Under the pieces are notes generated by a model. That model did not search any database, was not told the DNA's origin, and was given only the letters and a program-made list of their open reading frames with translations. A program made the position numbers and the translations under genes. A DNA stretch of 64,000 nucleotides from an uncultured Rhodospirillales bacterium (lineage in GTDB: Bacteria; Pseudomonadota; Alphaproteobacteria; Acetobacterales; Acetobacteraceae): contig CAIMOR010000407.1 in NCBI GenBank assembly GCA_903843125.1, positions 1 through 64,000 on the forward strand. Reading direction: 5' to 3'. Shown here one piece after another: positions 8,271-16,765 of the stretch (the first letter of the stretch is position 1; each line of letters starts with the position of its first letter).

Positions 8271-8600
8271 ATGGAAAGCCCGGAACCGCCGTTCGACCCC
8301 GCCGACATGCCGACCGAGGTGCGTCTGCAGGCAGGCGGCCGACGCCTGTCCTTGACCTGGCCCGAGGGCGAGGCGAGCGCGTCGGCCAGCGCCCTGCGTG
8401 CTGCCTGCCGTTGCGCCTGGTGCACCCGGGCGCGGCATGACGGCCAGCCGCCCCGGCCGGCGGCCGACCTGGCCATTGCCGAGATCCGCCCGCTCGGCCG
8501 CTTCGCCGCGCACATCGCGTTTTCGGATGGGCATCGCAAGGGTGTCTTCCCCTGGACCTTCCTGCGCGGCCTGACCACTGCATCGGAGAGCATCGCGTGA
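8271..8600 (+). CDS. DUF971 domain protein (gamma-butyrobetaine hydroxylase N-terminal-like)
   Basis: 109 residues covering almost exactly one DUF971 domain. Recognisable pieces are LSLTWPEGEASASASALRAA, a Cys pair in CRCAWC, and the closing segment FSDGHRKGVFPWTFLRGL. The domain is known as the small zinc-binding N-terminal part of gamma-butyrobetaine hydroxylase. It also occurs alone, often near iron-sulfur genes. I start it at the ATG at 8271; an ATG at 8307 is also possible. The stop overlaps the GTG of the AprA-like gene (GTGA), so the two are translationally coupled. Its role here is unknown; carrier or assembly help for the iron-sulfur partner is a guess. Confidence 0.82.
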   Translation: MESPEPPFDPADMPTEVRLQAGGRRLSLTWPEGEASASASALRAACRCAWCTRARHDGQPPRPAADLAIAEIRPLGRFAAHIAFSDGHRKGVFPWTFLRGLTTASESIA

Positions 8601-10333
8601 CCTACGGCCCGAACGTGACCGAAGTTGAGACCGACATCCTCGTCATCGGCGGCGGCACCGGTGGCCCGATGGCCGCGATCAAGGCCAAGGAGAAGAATCG
8701 CGGCCTGCGGGTGCTGTTGCTGGAAAAGGCCAATGTGAAGCGGTCGGGCGCCATCAGCATGGGCATGGACGGGCTGAACAACGCCGTAGTGCCCGGCTAC
8801 GCCACGCCGGAGCAGTACGTGAAGGAGATCACCGTCGCCAACGACGGCATCGTTCACCAGGCAGCGGTGATGGCCTATGCCCAGGGCAGCTACCCGATGA
8901 TCCGCTACCTGGACCAGCTGGGCGTGAAGTTCGAGAAGGACGGCGCCGGCGAGTACAACATGCGCAAGGTGCACCACCTGGGTACCTACGTGCTGCCGAT
9001 GCCGGAGGGCCATAACGTCAAGAAGGTGCTGTACCGCCAGCTTCGGCGCCTGCAGGTGCAGGTGACCAATCGCTTCATGGCGACGCGCCTGCTGACCGCC
9101 GCGGATGGCCGCGTCTGCGGCGCCATCGCGGTGAATACCCGTACCTCCGAGTTCCTGGTGATCCGCGCCAAGTCCGTGGTGCTCGCCGCCGGGGCCGCCG
9201 GCCGGTTGGGGCTGCCGGCGTCCGGCTACCTCTACGGCACCTACGAGAACCCGACAAACTGCGGCGACGGCTACGCCATGGCGTTCCATGCCGGCGCCGA
9301 GCTGGCCAACCTGGAATGCTTCCAGATCAACCCGCTGATCAAGGACTACAACGGCCCGGCCTGCGCCTACGTCACCGGCCCGCTGGGCGGCTATACCGCC
9401 AACAACAAGGGCCAGCGCTTCATCGAATGCGACTACTGGTCCGGCCAGATGATGCTGGAATTCTGGCGCGAGCTGCAGGGCGGCAACGGCCCGGTCTACC
9501 TGAAGCTGGACCACCTGGCGGAGGAGACCATCAGCACCATCGAGACCATCCTGCACAGCAATGAGCGACCCTCGCGCGGGCGCTTCCACGAGGGGCGCGG
9601 CACCAATTACCGCCAGCGCATGGTGGAGATGCACATCAGCGAGATCGGCTTCTGTTCCGGCCACAGCGCTTCCGGCGTTTGGGTGGACGAGCACGCGCAG
9701 ACCACCGTGCCCGGGCTGCTGGCCGCGGGAGACATGGCCAGCGTGCCGCACAACTACATGCTGGGCGCCTTCGTCAATGGTGGCATCGCCGGCGAGACCG
9801 CGGCGGCCTGGTGCGCGGAGCAGCCGCTGGTCGGCTTCGACCCCGCGCAGGTGGTGGCGGAACAGCAGCGCGTGCTGGCGCCGACGCTGCGGACCGATGG
9901 CTTCACCGCCAACGAGATGGAATACAAGACCCGCCGCCTGGTGAACGACTACCTGCAGCCGCCGAAGGTGACGGCGAAAATGCGCATCGGCCAGGAACGC
10001 CTGGCGGAAGTGCGCGAGGACCTGAAGCAGCTGGTGGCGCGCGACCCGCACGAGTTGATGCGCGCGCTGGAGTTGCAGAGCATCCTGGACTGCGCCGACC
10101 TGGCCGCCGCAGCCTCGCTGTACCGCACCGAAAGCCGCTGGGGGCTGTACCACATGCGGGTGGACCATCCGCACGCTAACAACGCGGACTGGTTCTGCCA
10201 CAGCATGCACTACAAGGACCCGAACGGCGGTATCGCCCACCGCAAGCGGCCGGTGGACCCCTACGTGGTGCCGGTGGCGGACCACGAGATGGGCGCCTAT
10301 CACGAACTCCGCATTCCCGTTGCCGCCGAATAA
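8597..10333 (+). CDS. AprA-like FAD flavoprotein (fumarate reductase / adenylylsulfate reductase alpha family)
   Basis: 578-residue flavoprotein with GTG start. The FAD dinucleotide fold is at the N-terminus (ETDILVIGGGTGGPMAA, then LLLEKANVKRSGAIS). The later FAD-contacting motif is TTVPGLLAAGDMAS. Overall it matches adenylylsulfate reductase alpha better than succinate dehydrogenase: GHSASGVWV, ARDPHELMRALEL and the C-terminal ESRWGLYHMRVDHP all have AprA counterparts. The AprA stretch rich in arginines near the substrate reads FQINPLIKDYNGPA here, so APS or sulfite chemistry should not be assumed. The ferredoxin gene 15 bases downstream is the likely electron partner. Cytoplasmic; no signal peptide. 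Confidence 0.86.
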   Translation: MTYGPNVTEVETDILVIGGGTGGPMAAIKAKEKNRGLRVLLLEKANVKRSGAISMGMDGLNNAVVPGYATPEQYVKEITVANDGIVHQAAVMAYAQGSYPMIRYLDQLGVKFEKDGAGEYNMRKVHHLGTYVLPMPEGHNVKKVLYRQLRRLQVQVTNRFMATRLLTAADGRVCGAIAVNTRTSEFLVIRAKSVVLAAGAAGRLGLPASGYLYGTYENPTNCGDGYAMAFHAGAELANLECFQINPLIKDYNGPACAYVTGPLGGYTANNKGQRFIECDYWSGQMMLEFWRELQGGNGPVYLKLDHLAEETISTIETILHSNERPSRGRFHEGRGTNYRQRMVEMHISEIGFCSGHSASGVWVDEHAQTTVPGLLAAGDMASVPHNYMLGAFVNGGIAGETAAAWCAEQPLVGFDPAQVVAEQQRVLAPTLRTDGFTANEMEYKTRRLVNDYLQPPKVTAKMRIGQERLAEVREDLKQLVARDPHELMRALELQSILDCADLAAAASLYRTESRWGLYHMRVDHPHANNADWFCHSMHYKDPNGGIAHRKRPVDPYVVPVADHEMGAYHELRIPVAAE

Positions 10334-10348
10334 GCAGGACCGCAGCCG

Positions 10349-10582
10349 ATGCCGCTCGTCTCCCATGCCACCAGCGTTCCCGTCACCGTCGACGAAGACA
10401 AGTGCATCGCCGAGAAGGGCTGCACCGTCTGCGTCGATGTCTGCCCGCTCGACGTGCTGGCGATCCACCCGGACCGCAAGAAGGCCTACATGCAGTACGA
10501 CGAGTGCTGGTACTGCATGCCCTGCGAGGTCGATTGCCCGACCGGCGCGGTGAAGGTCGAGATCCCCTACCTGCTGCGCTGA
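10349..10582 (+). CDS. AprB-like 2[4Fe-4S] ferredoxin
   Basis: 77 residues with two cluster motifs: Cys19, 25, 28, 32 (C-x5-C-x2-C-x3-CP) and Cys53, 56, 59, 63 (C-x2-C-x2-C-x3-CP, reading CWYCMPCEVDCP). The unusual first spacing and the CWxC second motif resemble AprB, the electron-transfer subunit of adenylylsulfate reductase. The protein ends at residue 77 and lacks the long C-terminal tail of classical AprB. It lies between the flavoprotein and HEAT-repeat genes, within 15 bases of each. It probably forms an electron-transferring heterodimer with the flavoprotein. Confidence 0.9.
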   Translation: MPLVSHATSVPVTVDEDKCIAEKGCTVCVDVCPLDVLAIHPDRKKAYMQYDECWYCMPCEVDCPTGAVKVEIPYLLR

Positions 10583-10594
10583 GGATACCGACCG

Positions 10595-11545
10595 ATGGAT
10601 GATCTCGACGACGACCTGGCGGTGCTGGCGGAACGCTGCGCCGACGCGGACCCCGGCATCCGGCGCGTCGCCATGATGGCGCTGGCCGAATCGATCGAGC
10701 CGGAAGCCGAGGCGCTGCTGGTGGCTGGCCTGGCCGATGCCGACAGCGCCGTGCGCGAAGCCGCGGCGCGGGGGCTGGACGAACATGACGGCGAGGCCGC
10801 TTCGCTGGCGCTGGTAGGGGCGTTGGACGATGCCGCCGCACCGGTGCGGCTGGCGGCCGCCGAAGTGCTGTTCGACCGCAAGGATACGCGAATTGGTGCC
10901 GCGCTGCTGCAGCGGGTCGGGCATGCCGACGCCTTTGTGCGTACCGCCGCGCTGCGGGCGCTGCGCGAACTGGTGCTGCCCGAGGCGCGCGAACCTTGCC
11001 TTGCCGCGCTGGCCGACCCGGCGCCGGAGGTGCGACGCGAGGCCGTGGGCGTGCTGGGCTACCTGCGCGATGCCGCCACCGTGCCGGCGCTGGTGAAGTT
11101 GGCAACCGACGCTGATGCCGAGGTGCGCCGCGCGGTTGCCGCCGCGTTGGTGATCAGCGGGCCGGACAGCGCAGGCGGGCCGGCGCTGCTCGCCTGCCTG
11201 GCGGATGCGGATTGGCAAGTGCGCGAGCAGGCCGCCGCCTCCATCGGCAAGGCCAGGCTGGCCATGGCTGCCGAGCCGTTGATGGTGGCCCTGGCGGACC
11301 CGGCCTGGCAGGTGCGGGTGAAAGCTGCTGGCGCCTTGGGCAAGCTGAAGGCACGCAGTGCCGTGGCTGCGCTGGGTGGGGCCCTGACGGACCCGGTGAG
11401 CAACCTGCGCAAGGAAGCCGCGGCGGCGTTGGGCGATATCGGCGATGCCGCCGGCCTGACCTGGCTGGAAGCCGCGGCGAACGATCCCGACCCGGATGTG
11501 CGCAAGATCGTGCGCTGGGCGGTTACCTGCTGCCGCGCGGCCTGA
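10595..11545 (+). CDS. HEAT-repeat protein
   Basis: 316 residues made almost wholly of about nine HEAT repeats of roughly 31 residues. Typical units are ADADPGIRRVAMMALAES, LADPAPEVRREAVGVLGYL and LADPAWQVRVKAAGALGKL. There are no catalytic motifs. HEAT solenoids bind proteins and sometimes act in cofactor attachment or complex assembly (phycobilin lyases belong here). Its place as the last gene after the flavoprotein and ferredoxin suggests a scaffold or maturation factor for that complex. It ends four bases from the stop of the convergent TauE-type gene. Confidence 0.85.
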   Translation: MDDLDDDLAVLAERCADADPGIRRVAMMALAESIEPEAEALLVAGLADADSAVREAAARGLDEHDGEAASLALVGALDDAAAPVRLAAAEVLFDRKDTRIGAALLQRVGHADAFVRTAALRALRELVLPEAREPCLAALADPAPEVRREAVGVLGYLRDAATVPALVKLATDADAEVRRAVAAALVISGPDSAGGPALLACLADADWQVREQAAASIGKARLAMAAEPLMVALADPAWQVRVKAAGALGKLKARSAVAALGGALTDPVSNLRKEAAAALGDIGDAAGLTWLEAAANDPDPDVRKIVRWAVTCCRAA

Positions 11546-11549
11546 AGCG

Positions 11550-12287
11550 TCAGCGGAAGGCGGCCAGCGCCCCGGTCAGCAGCAGCATCGCCAGCACTAT
11601 CTCCCTGTAGCGGGTGCTGGCCACCAGCGGGAACAACCGCGCCCCGGCCGCGCCGCCGGCGAGGAAGGCGGGCAGCGCCACCAGCGCCAGCGCCAACTCG
11701 GTGAAACCGACCAGGCCCATGGCGCCGACAATGATGGCCGCGGCCACGTACAGCGCCGAGAAGTACACGATGAAGGTGGCGCGCGCCCGGTCCGGGTCCG
11801 GCGCATGGCCCATGACGTACAGCACGCTCGGCGGCCCGCCGATACCGCCGAAGCCGGTCAGCAGGCCGCTGGCGATGCCGACCAGCACGGTCTTCAGCGG
11901 CCGTGGCGCTCCGAAGGCATGTGGCCGGAACAGCAGCAGCAGGCACAGCACCATCACCGCAGCACCGGTGGCGCGGCGCGCCAGTTCCGGCGCCACCCAA
12001 CCGATAAGTCCGACGCCGACGGGAATAGCGGGCAGGGCGGCCAGCAGCATCGGCCACAGCAGGGAGCGGTCCGCGAGCGCCCAGGACCGGCGCATGAACT
12101 GGCCGCTGGTGGCCAGGTTGTTCAGGCTGATGATCACCACTGCCTGCTCGGCCGGCATCATCAGCATCAGCACCGGCGCCATGACCAGCGCGTTGCCGAA
12201 GCCGGTCAGGCCGCGCGACACGCCACCGACGAAAGCGGTGCCGGCAACGCCCAGGACGAGCGGCCATGCGAGCGAAGGGAAACTCAC
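11550..12287 (-). CDS. TSUP (TauE/SafE) family sulfite/anion exporter
   Basis: 245-residue integral membrane protein with about seven to eight hydrophobic helices and the two-fold TSUP pattern: GVSRGLTGFGNAL in the first half and SGLLTGFGGIGGPP in the second. Family members export sulfite, sulfoacetate or related anions, TauE in taurine catabolism being the best known. The gene converges on the HEAT-repeat gene with a four-base gap. Next to a sulfonate-type ABC importer and AprAB-like proteins, it supports a sulfur-compound theme, though TSUP proteins also carry other substrates. Confidence 0.85.
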   Translation of the reverse strand: MSFPSLAWPLVLGVAGTAFVGGVSRGLTGFGNALVMAPVLMLMMPAEQAVVIISLNNLATSGQFMRRSWALADRSLLWPMLLAALPAIPVGVGLIGWVAPELARRATGAAVMVLCLLLLFRPHAFGAPRPLKTVLVGIASGLLTGFGGIGGPPSVLYVMGHAPDPDRARATFIVYFSALYVAAAIIVGAMGLVGFTELALALVALPAFLAGGAAGARLFPLVASTRYREIVLAMLLLTGALAAFR

Positions 12288-12330
12288 GGCGCCGGGGCCA
12301 GCTGGGGGGCCGGGCGCAGAGGCTGCGCGT

Positions 12331-13305
12331 TCAACGCCATCGCACCAGATGCTCGACGCTGCGCATCGCCTGGTCGAGCTCGGTGTCGAATTGGCGGCGA
12401 TCCTCGTCGGTAAGCGGCCGCAGCGGCGCCCTGACGGGGCCGGCAGCCAGGCCGATGCGGCTGCACCAATGCTTCAGCGCGGCATTCATCGGGCCGCCAT
12501 GGCGCAGGGGCCGCAGCACCCAGCGGTCGTAGGCGGCCCGCAGCGGTTCCAGGGCGCGGAACAGCCGCACGGCCTCGGCCCAATCATTGCGCGCCGCTGC
12601 GGCCATGCAGTCGCGGATGGGCAGGGCCGTGGTGGACTGGAACAGGTACGGTTCCGGGTCGGCGTAGAGGACCTTCAGGTCGAACCTGGCGAGGTTGGCG
12701 AGCAGCCGGAACTCGAAGGGATCGGTGACGACCAGTGCGCCGGCAAAGACCTGGCGCAGCTCGACGTTGCTGTCCCAGTCCCGCGTGCACTTCACCGCGC
12801 GGATCAGGCCCTGGCTGGCCAGCGCCGCGATCACAGCCCGGGGCCAGCCGGCGCCCGGCAGCGCACGGTCGAACAGCACGCCGGGAACCCCTGCAGCTTC
12901 GATCGCCGCGCTGCAGTAGTCCTGCAACTCGGTATCCGAGAGCTGTCCTGGCGGGCGCATCAGTACGACGTGATGCGCACCGGCGCTGCCGGCGTGGCGC
13001 GCCAATTCCAGGGTCTCTGCCAGGCTTTGGTCGTTGATCACCACGCCGACATGCATGGTGCCGGCGGCGAGCAGGTTGGCCTCCAGCGCCAGCATGCGCT
13101 CGCGCCTCGTCAGCGCGCCCACCTCGCCCATCACGCCATTGCAGAACACGCCGCGGAGCTGCAGGGCATTGGCGAAGTAGGCGCAGTTCGCGCGCAGGCC
13201 GGTTTCGTCCAGTCGGCCATCGGCCTGGAACGGCGTCGGGATTGCGGCCCAGACCCCTGCGATGAAGTCGGGCTTTTCAGCCATGTCGGCAACCTGCTGC
13301 GGCAT
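12331..13305 (-). CDS. Divergent dihydrodipicolinate synthase family protein lacking the usual catalytic tyrosine
   Basis: 324 residues of the DapA/NanA TIM-barrel family. The Schiff-base lysine is kept (Lys172 in RAVKCTRDWDS). The GTTGE loop reads NGVMGE. The strand that normally carries the catalytic Tyr (Y-N-x-P) reads VLFDRALP, with Phe145 in the Tyr position. The chemistry is therefore altered or lost. It is transcribed divergently from the M20/ABC operon across a 306-base gap and lies 43 bases from the TauE-type gene on the same strand, so it may be the first gene of a pair with it. Confidence 0.8.
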   Translation of the reverse strand: MPQQVADMAEKPDFIAGVWAAIPTPFQADGRLDETGLRANCAYFANALQLRGVFCNGVMGEVGALTRRERMLALEANLLAAGTMHVGVVINDQSLAETLELARHAGSAGAHHVVLMRPPGQLSDTELQDYCSAAIEAAGVPGVLFDRALPGAGWPRAVIAALASQGLIRAVKCTRDWDSNVELRQVFAGALVVTDPFEFRLLANLARFDLKVLYADPEPYLFQSTTALPIRDCMAAAARNDWAEAVRLFRALEPLRAAYDRWVLRPLRHGGPMNAALKHWCSRIGLAAGPVRAPLRPLTDEDRRQFDTELDQAMRSVEHLVRWR

Positions 13306-13611
13306 CCGTAATGCTCCGTATTCCCGTGCGGCGGGCCTTGCGCCAGCCGCCAGCGATTCGCTGGTTGCCGCGCGACCCGCTTGGCCGCAAACCCATCATG
13401 GTCCGATGCCGCCGCGGCTGTCGGCAAATAAGTGACCTGCCCAATGCGGCCAGCGTCGCTGCTTCGTCCACGGCAACGAGTGCCCATGCCCGGCGCGGCC
13501 GCCGTTGCGCAGGCAAGAAATCAACATTCGCCGTTAGCGCAGCAAGCCGTTGATGACATGAGTCTATTGGTGGCGTAGCCGGCTGGGTAGAGGGGTGGCA
13601 CGCGGCTTGGA
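13306..13611. other. 306-base divergent intergenic region
   Basis: This gap separates the divergent DapA-family gene and M20 gene and must hold both promoters. I see no gene. Visible dyads are TTGC-gcag-GCAA (13505-13516) and a widely spaced ATCAAC (13520-13525) / GTTGAT (13549-13554). Either could be a regulator site, perhaps for a Crp/Fnr-type protein, but neither is a strong consensus match. Confidence 0.35.
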
Positions 13612-14991
13612 ATGGAGGTTGCCGACAAGGTCATCCTCGCCAGGAAAGTGCTCCGTTCGATGCTCAAGACCGTGCCGACGCAAGCCACAGCGGAACTCAC
13701 CGCGATCGAGGCGCGCGTGCTCGCCCTGATCACCGAGGCGGCCTGGCTTGAGCTGACCTGCGAACTGGTACCCGCGGGCCAGCCGGAGGCTGAGAACCCG
13801 CTCGACCCCGATGAGCCGCCAGGGCGCGAGGAGGCGGCCGCGTTCTTCATGGCCGAAAAGCTGCGCGCCATGGGCTTCGGCATCGAGTTCAAGAGCAAGA
13901 CCGAGGGCCGGCCGAACGTCATCGGCACGCTGCCCGGCTCGGGCAACGGGCCGTCGCTCATCCTGAACGACCACCTGGACACCTATCCGGCCGGCGACTG
14001 GTCGGCCTGGACCATGACGGGTGGCGACCCGTTCAAGCCGACCCGGCACGGCGACCGGCTTTATGCCCGCGGCACTTCGGATACGCGCGGCAACCTGGCC
14101 TGCATCCTGCTGGCGGTCCGTGCGATCCGCGAGGCAGGTGTTCAGCTGGCCGGCAACCTGGCCTGCGTGTTCACGGTGGACGAGGAGAAGGACGGCCCCG
14201 ACGGCTCGATCTTCCTGCTGGACGACTGCGGCCTGAAGGCCGACCACGTGATCGTTGCCGAGCCCACAGGCTGGACCCGGCCCGATGGCAGCTGGGGCAT
14301 GGGCATCGCGGTGGCCAATGGCGGGCACTGGCTGGTGGAGGTGGAGACACGCGGCACCAAGACGCATCTCTGGCGGCCCGATACCGGCATCAATGCGGTG
14401 GCGAAGATGGCCCGGCTGCTGCTGGCGCTGGAGACGATGACCTTTACGCATGAGGCCGTGCACATGCCGGGTGGCACGCCGCCGCGCACCGCCATCATCC
14501 GCACCCAGGGCGGGGCGAAGCGCGAAATGCAGTTCACCCCGGATGTCTGTCGCAGCGTCATCGCCGTGGTCGGCATCGTGCCCGGCATGACCGCCGAGAG
14601 CGTGCTGGCCGACATCGAGGCGGTGCTGACGGCCCAGCGCGCCGCGGACAACGAGCTGGAAGCCTCCGTGCGGCCCTATCCCGGCGCGTTGTTCGTCGAC
14701 GCGACGCAGGAGCAGGACGCCGAGGCCGGGCCGACGCGGCAGCTGCGCGCTGCGTACCGGCGCGTGCTGGGCGAGGAACCGGCGCTGTACCGCAAGAACG
14801 CCTTCAACGACACGATCCGCTTCTCCGAGCGCCGCGTCGCCGCCATCACCTTCGGCCCCGGCGAGGATGGCTGGCCACCGGTGAACGAATACATCCAGAT
14901 CAGCAAGTCCGTCGCCGCCACGCAGATCCTCGCGCTGACCGTGCTGGACCTGCTCGGCGTCGCCACCCCACCCGAAAGGAGCCCCGCATGA
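13612..14991 (+). CDS. M20 family amidohydrolase / deacylase (acetylornithine deacetylase-like)
   Basis: 459-residue zinc hydrolase of the M20 family. Metal and catalytic motifs are present: NDHLDTYPAGDW (His and catalytic Asp), SDTRGN (bridging Asp) and FTVDEEKDGPDG (catalytic Glu pair), then a dimerisation domain around GTKTHLW. Relatives cleave N-acyl or N-carbamoyl amino acids or peptides. It heads an operon and overlaps the ABC receptor gene by ATGA, suggesting that the imported compound is an amide or its product. No signal peptide, so cytoplasmic. Confidence 0.87.
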   Translation: MEVADKVILARKVLRSMLKTVPTQATAELTAIEARVLALITEAAWLELTCELVPAGQPEAENPLDPDEPPGREEAAAFFMAEKLRAMGFGIEFKSKTEGRPNVIGTLPGSGNGPSLILNDHLDTYPAGDWSAWTMTGGDPFKPTRHGDRLYARGTSDTRGNLACILLAVRAIREAGVQLAGNLACVFTVDEEKDGPDGSIFLLDDCGLKADHVIVAEPTGWTRPDGSWGMGIAVANGGHWLVEVETRGTKTHLWRPDTGINAVAKMARLLLALETMTFTHEAVHMPGGTPPRTAIIRTQGGAKREMQFTPDVCRSVIAVVGIVPGMTAESVLADIEAVLTAQRAADNELEASVRPYPGALFVDATQEQDAEAGPTRQLRAAYRRVLGEEPALYRKNAFNDTIRFSERRVAAITFGPGEDGWPPVNEYIQISKSVAATQILALTVLDLLGVATPPERSPA

Positions 14992-15995
14992 ACCGTCGTC
15001 AGCTATTGGCCGGCCTTGGCGTCTCGCTTGCGTCGCCGGCATTGGCCCAGGCGCCGCTGCCCATGCGCATCGGCTTCCAGACCGGGGAGATCAACGTGCT
15101 GCTGATGCACGCGGTGGAGAGCGGGCTGTTCCAGCGCGCCGGCCTGAACGTGGCGCTGACGCCGTTCCCCGCCGGCCCGGCGATGCTGCCCGCGCTGGCC
15201 GGTGCCCAGGTGGACATCGCCTGGATGGGCGAGTTTCCCAGCGTGACCGGCTATTCCAGCGCGCTGCCGATCGAGATCCTGTTCATGGAGCGGATCGACT
15301 TCACCAATGTGCGGCTCTCGGTGAATCCGGCCGCTGGCATCACCAGCCTGTCGACGATGCGCGGCAAGCGCTTCGGCATCGCGATCGGCTCCACCAGCCA
15401 CTACCACTTCCTGCGCGCGCTGACACAGGGTGGGCTGACCGCCAGCGATGTCACCATCGTCAACCTCACCCCGGCCAACATGCCGCCGGCCTATACCGCC
15501 GGGCAGATCGACGGCGCCTTCGTGTGGGAGCCGAACATCGGCGCCATCGAACGCCAGGGCGCCAAGCCGATTGCGACGACCCGCTCGCTCGGCATGATTA
15601 CCGGCGGCGTTTGGGTGGCGCGACGCGCGTTCACGGGCCAACAGGGCGAGACCGTGCAACGCTTCCTGGGCGCATGGAACACCGCGCAGGCGGAGATGCG
15701 GGCCGACCCGCGCCGGGTGCGCGCGGCCGAAGCGCGGCGTGTCAACATGAGCGCCGACGAGTTCGACGCGCTGGTCGCGGGCCAAAGCGTGCAGCACCCG
15801 AGCTTCCGTGAGACGCTGACTGCCGACTTCCTCGGCGCGCCGGGGCAGGAGCTGGACTCGCGCCTGATGAAGCATCTGCAGGGCATCGGCACCTTCCTGG
15901 TGGCGGAACAGCGCATTCCCGCGCTGCCCGCCGACTGGAAGGGCCTGTTCAACACCAAGCCGATCCAGCAGTACCTGGCCGCTCACCCCGGTTGA
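14988..15995 (+). CDS. ABC substrate-binding protein, SsuA/NMT1 type
   Basis: 335 residues. Signal peptide with cleavage near ASPALAQ (about residue 21). The body is typical of receptors for aliphatic sulfonates and thiamine-precursor-like molecules: MRIGFQTGEINVLLMHAVESG, DIAWMGEFPSVTGY, KRFGIAIGSTSHYHF and DGAFVWEPNIGAI. Unlike the receptor at 5828-7246 it has no extra C-terminal domain. It is the second gene of the operon, overlapping the M20 gene, and is followed at once by its ATPase and permease. Confidence 0.9.
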   Translation: MNRRQLLAGLGVSLASPALAQAPLPMRIGFQTGEINVLLMHAVESGLFQRAGLNVALTPFPAGPAMLPALAGAQVDIAWMGEFPSVTGYSSALPIEILFMERIDFTNVRLSVNPAAGITSLSTMRGKRFGIAIGSTSHYHFLRALTQGGLTASDVTIVNLTPANMPPAYTAGQIDGAFVWEPNIGAIERQGAKPIATTRSLGMITGGVWVARRAFTGQQGETVQRFLGAWNTAQAEMRADPRRVRAAEARRVNMSADEFDALVAGQSVQHPSFRETLTADFLGAPGQELDSRLMKHLQGIGTFLVAEQRIPALPADWKGLFNTKPIQQYLAAHPG

Positions 15996-16000
15996 CCGTC

Positions 16001-16765
16001 ATGGCCGGACGCAAGCTGCTGCAGTTTGAACGCGTCGGCTTCCAGTATGATGGGCGCGACATCCTGCGCGACCTGTCGTTCGACATAGCCGCCGGGGAAC
16101 TGCTCGTGCTGCTCGGCCCCTCCGGCTGTGGCAAGACCACCATCCTGAACCTGATCGCCGGTTTCCTGACGGCGACCTCGGGCTACGCCTTCGTCGATGG
16201 CAGGGTGATCGAGGCACCGGGTCCGGATCGCGGCGTGGTGTTCCAGTCGGCGGCGTTGTTCGATTGGATGAACGTCGCCGACAACATCGCCTTCAGCCTG
16301 CGCTGCGCCGGACGCCCGAAGGTGGAGCAGCGCGCCGTGGCGCGGGAGATGGCGGCGCTGGTTGGACTGGCTGGGCACGAGGCAGCGTTTCCGTACCAGC
16401 TTTCCGGCGGCATGCGGCAGCGCGTTGGCCTGGCGCGCGTGCTGGCGGCCAGGCCGAAGATGATGCTGATGGACGAGCCCTTCGCGGCGCTGGACGTGCA
16501 GACGCGCGAAGCGCTTCAGGAGGAGATGCTGCGGCTACGCGACGCCACCGGCTGCACCATCGTCTTCGTCACCCACAGCATCGAGGAGGCGGTGTTCCTC
16601 GGCGACCGCATCCTGCTGTTGACCGAAGCACGGCGCGGCGCCTTCCGCGAATACCAGGTGTCGCTGCCGGCGCCGCGCTGGACACCCGAGAACCGGCTGC
16701 ATGGCGACTTCCTCGCGTTGCGTGGCCAGGTCTACCGCGACATGCGGGCGCGGCAGGCCGCATGA
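16001..16765 (+). CDS. ABC transporter ATP-binding protein, SsuB/TauB type
   Basis: 254 residues from the ATG at 16001; a TTG at 15992 overlapping the upstream stop would add three residues. Walker A GPSGCGKTTI, signature LSGGMRQRVGLARVL, Walker B MLMDEPFAALD and the switch His in FVTHSIEEA are all intact. It overlaps the permease gene by ATGA. Together with the receptor and permease it forms a complete importer of the sulfonate/nitrate/taurine class. Confidence 0.92.
   Translation: MAGRKLLQFERVGFQYDGRDILRDLSFDIAAGELLVLLGPSGCGKTTILNLIAGFLTATSGYAFVDGRVIEAPGPDRGVVFQSAALFDWMNVADNIAFSLRCAGRPKVEQRAVAREMAALVGLAGHEAAFPYQLSGGMRQRVGLARVLAARPKMMLMDEPFAALDVQTREALQEEMLRLRDATGCTIVFVTHSIEEAVFLGDRILLLTEARRGAFREYQVSLPAPRWTPENRLHGDFLALRGQVYRDMRARQAA

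Noticed and set aside
8597..10582. Calling the flavoprotein/ferredoxin pair a true APS reductase (aprAB)
   Set aside because: The substrate-region sequence differs, the ferredoxin tail is missing, and no sulfate-activation gene is present, so only the family relation is claimed.
8234..11218. A 994-codon open frame on the minus strand opposite the AprA-like operon
   Set aside because: It is antisense to well-supported genes, is rich in Arg, His and Gln as expected for a mirror frame in GC-rich DNA, and shows no recognisable domain.
12331..13305. dapA of lysine synthesis
   Set aside because: The catalytic tyrosine region is not conserved and the context is catabolic.
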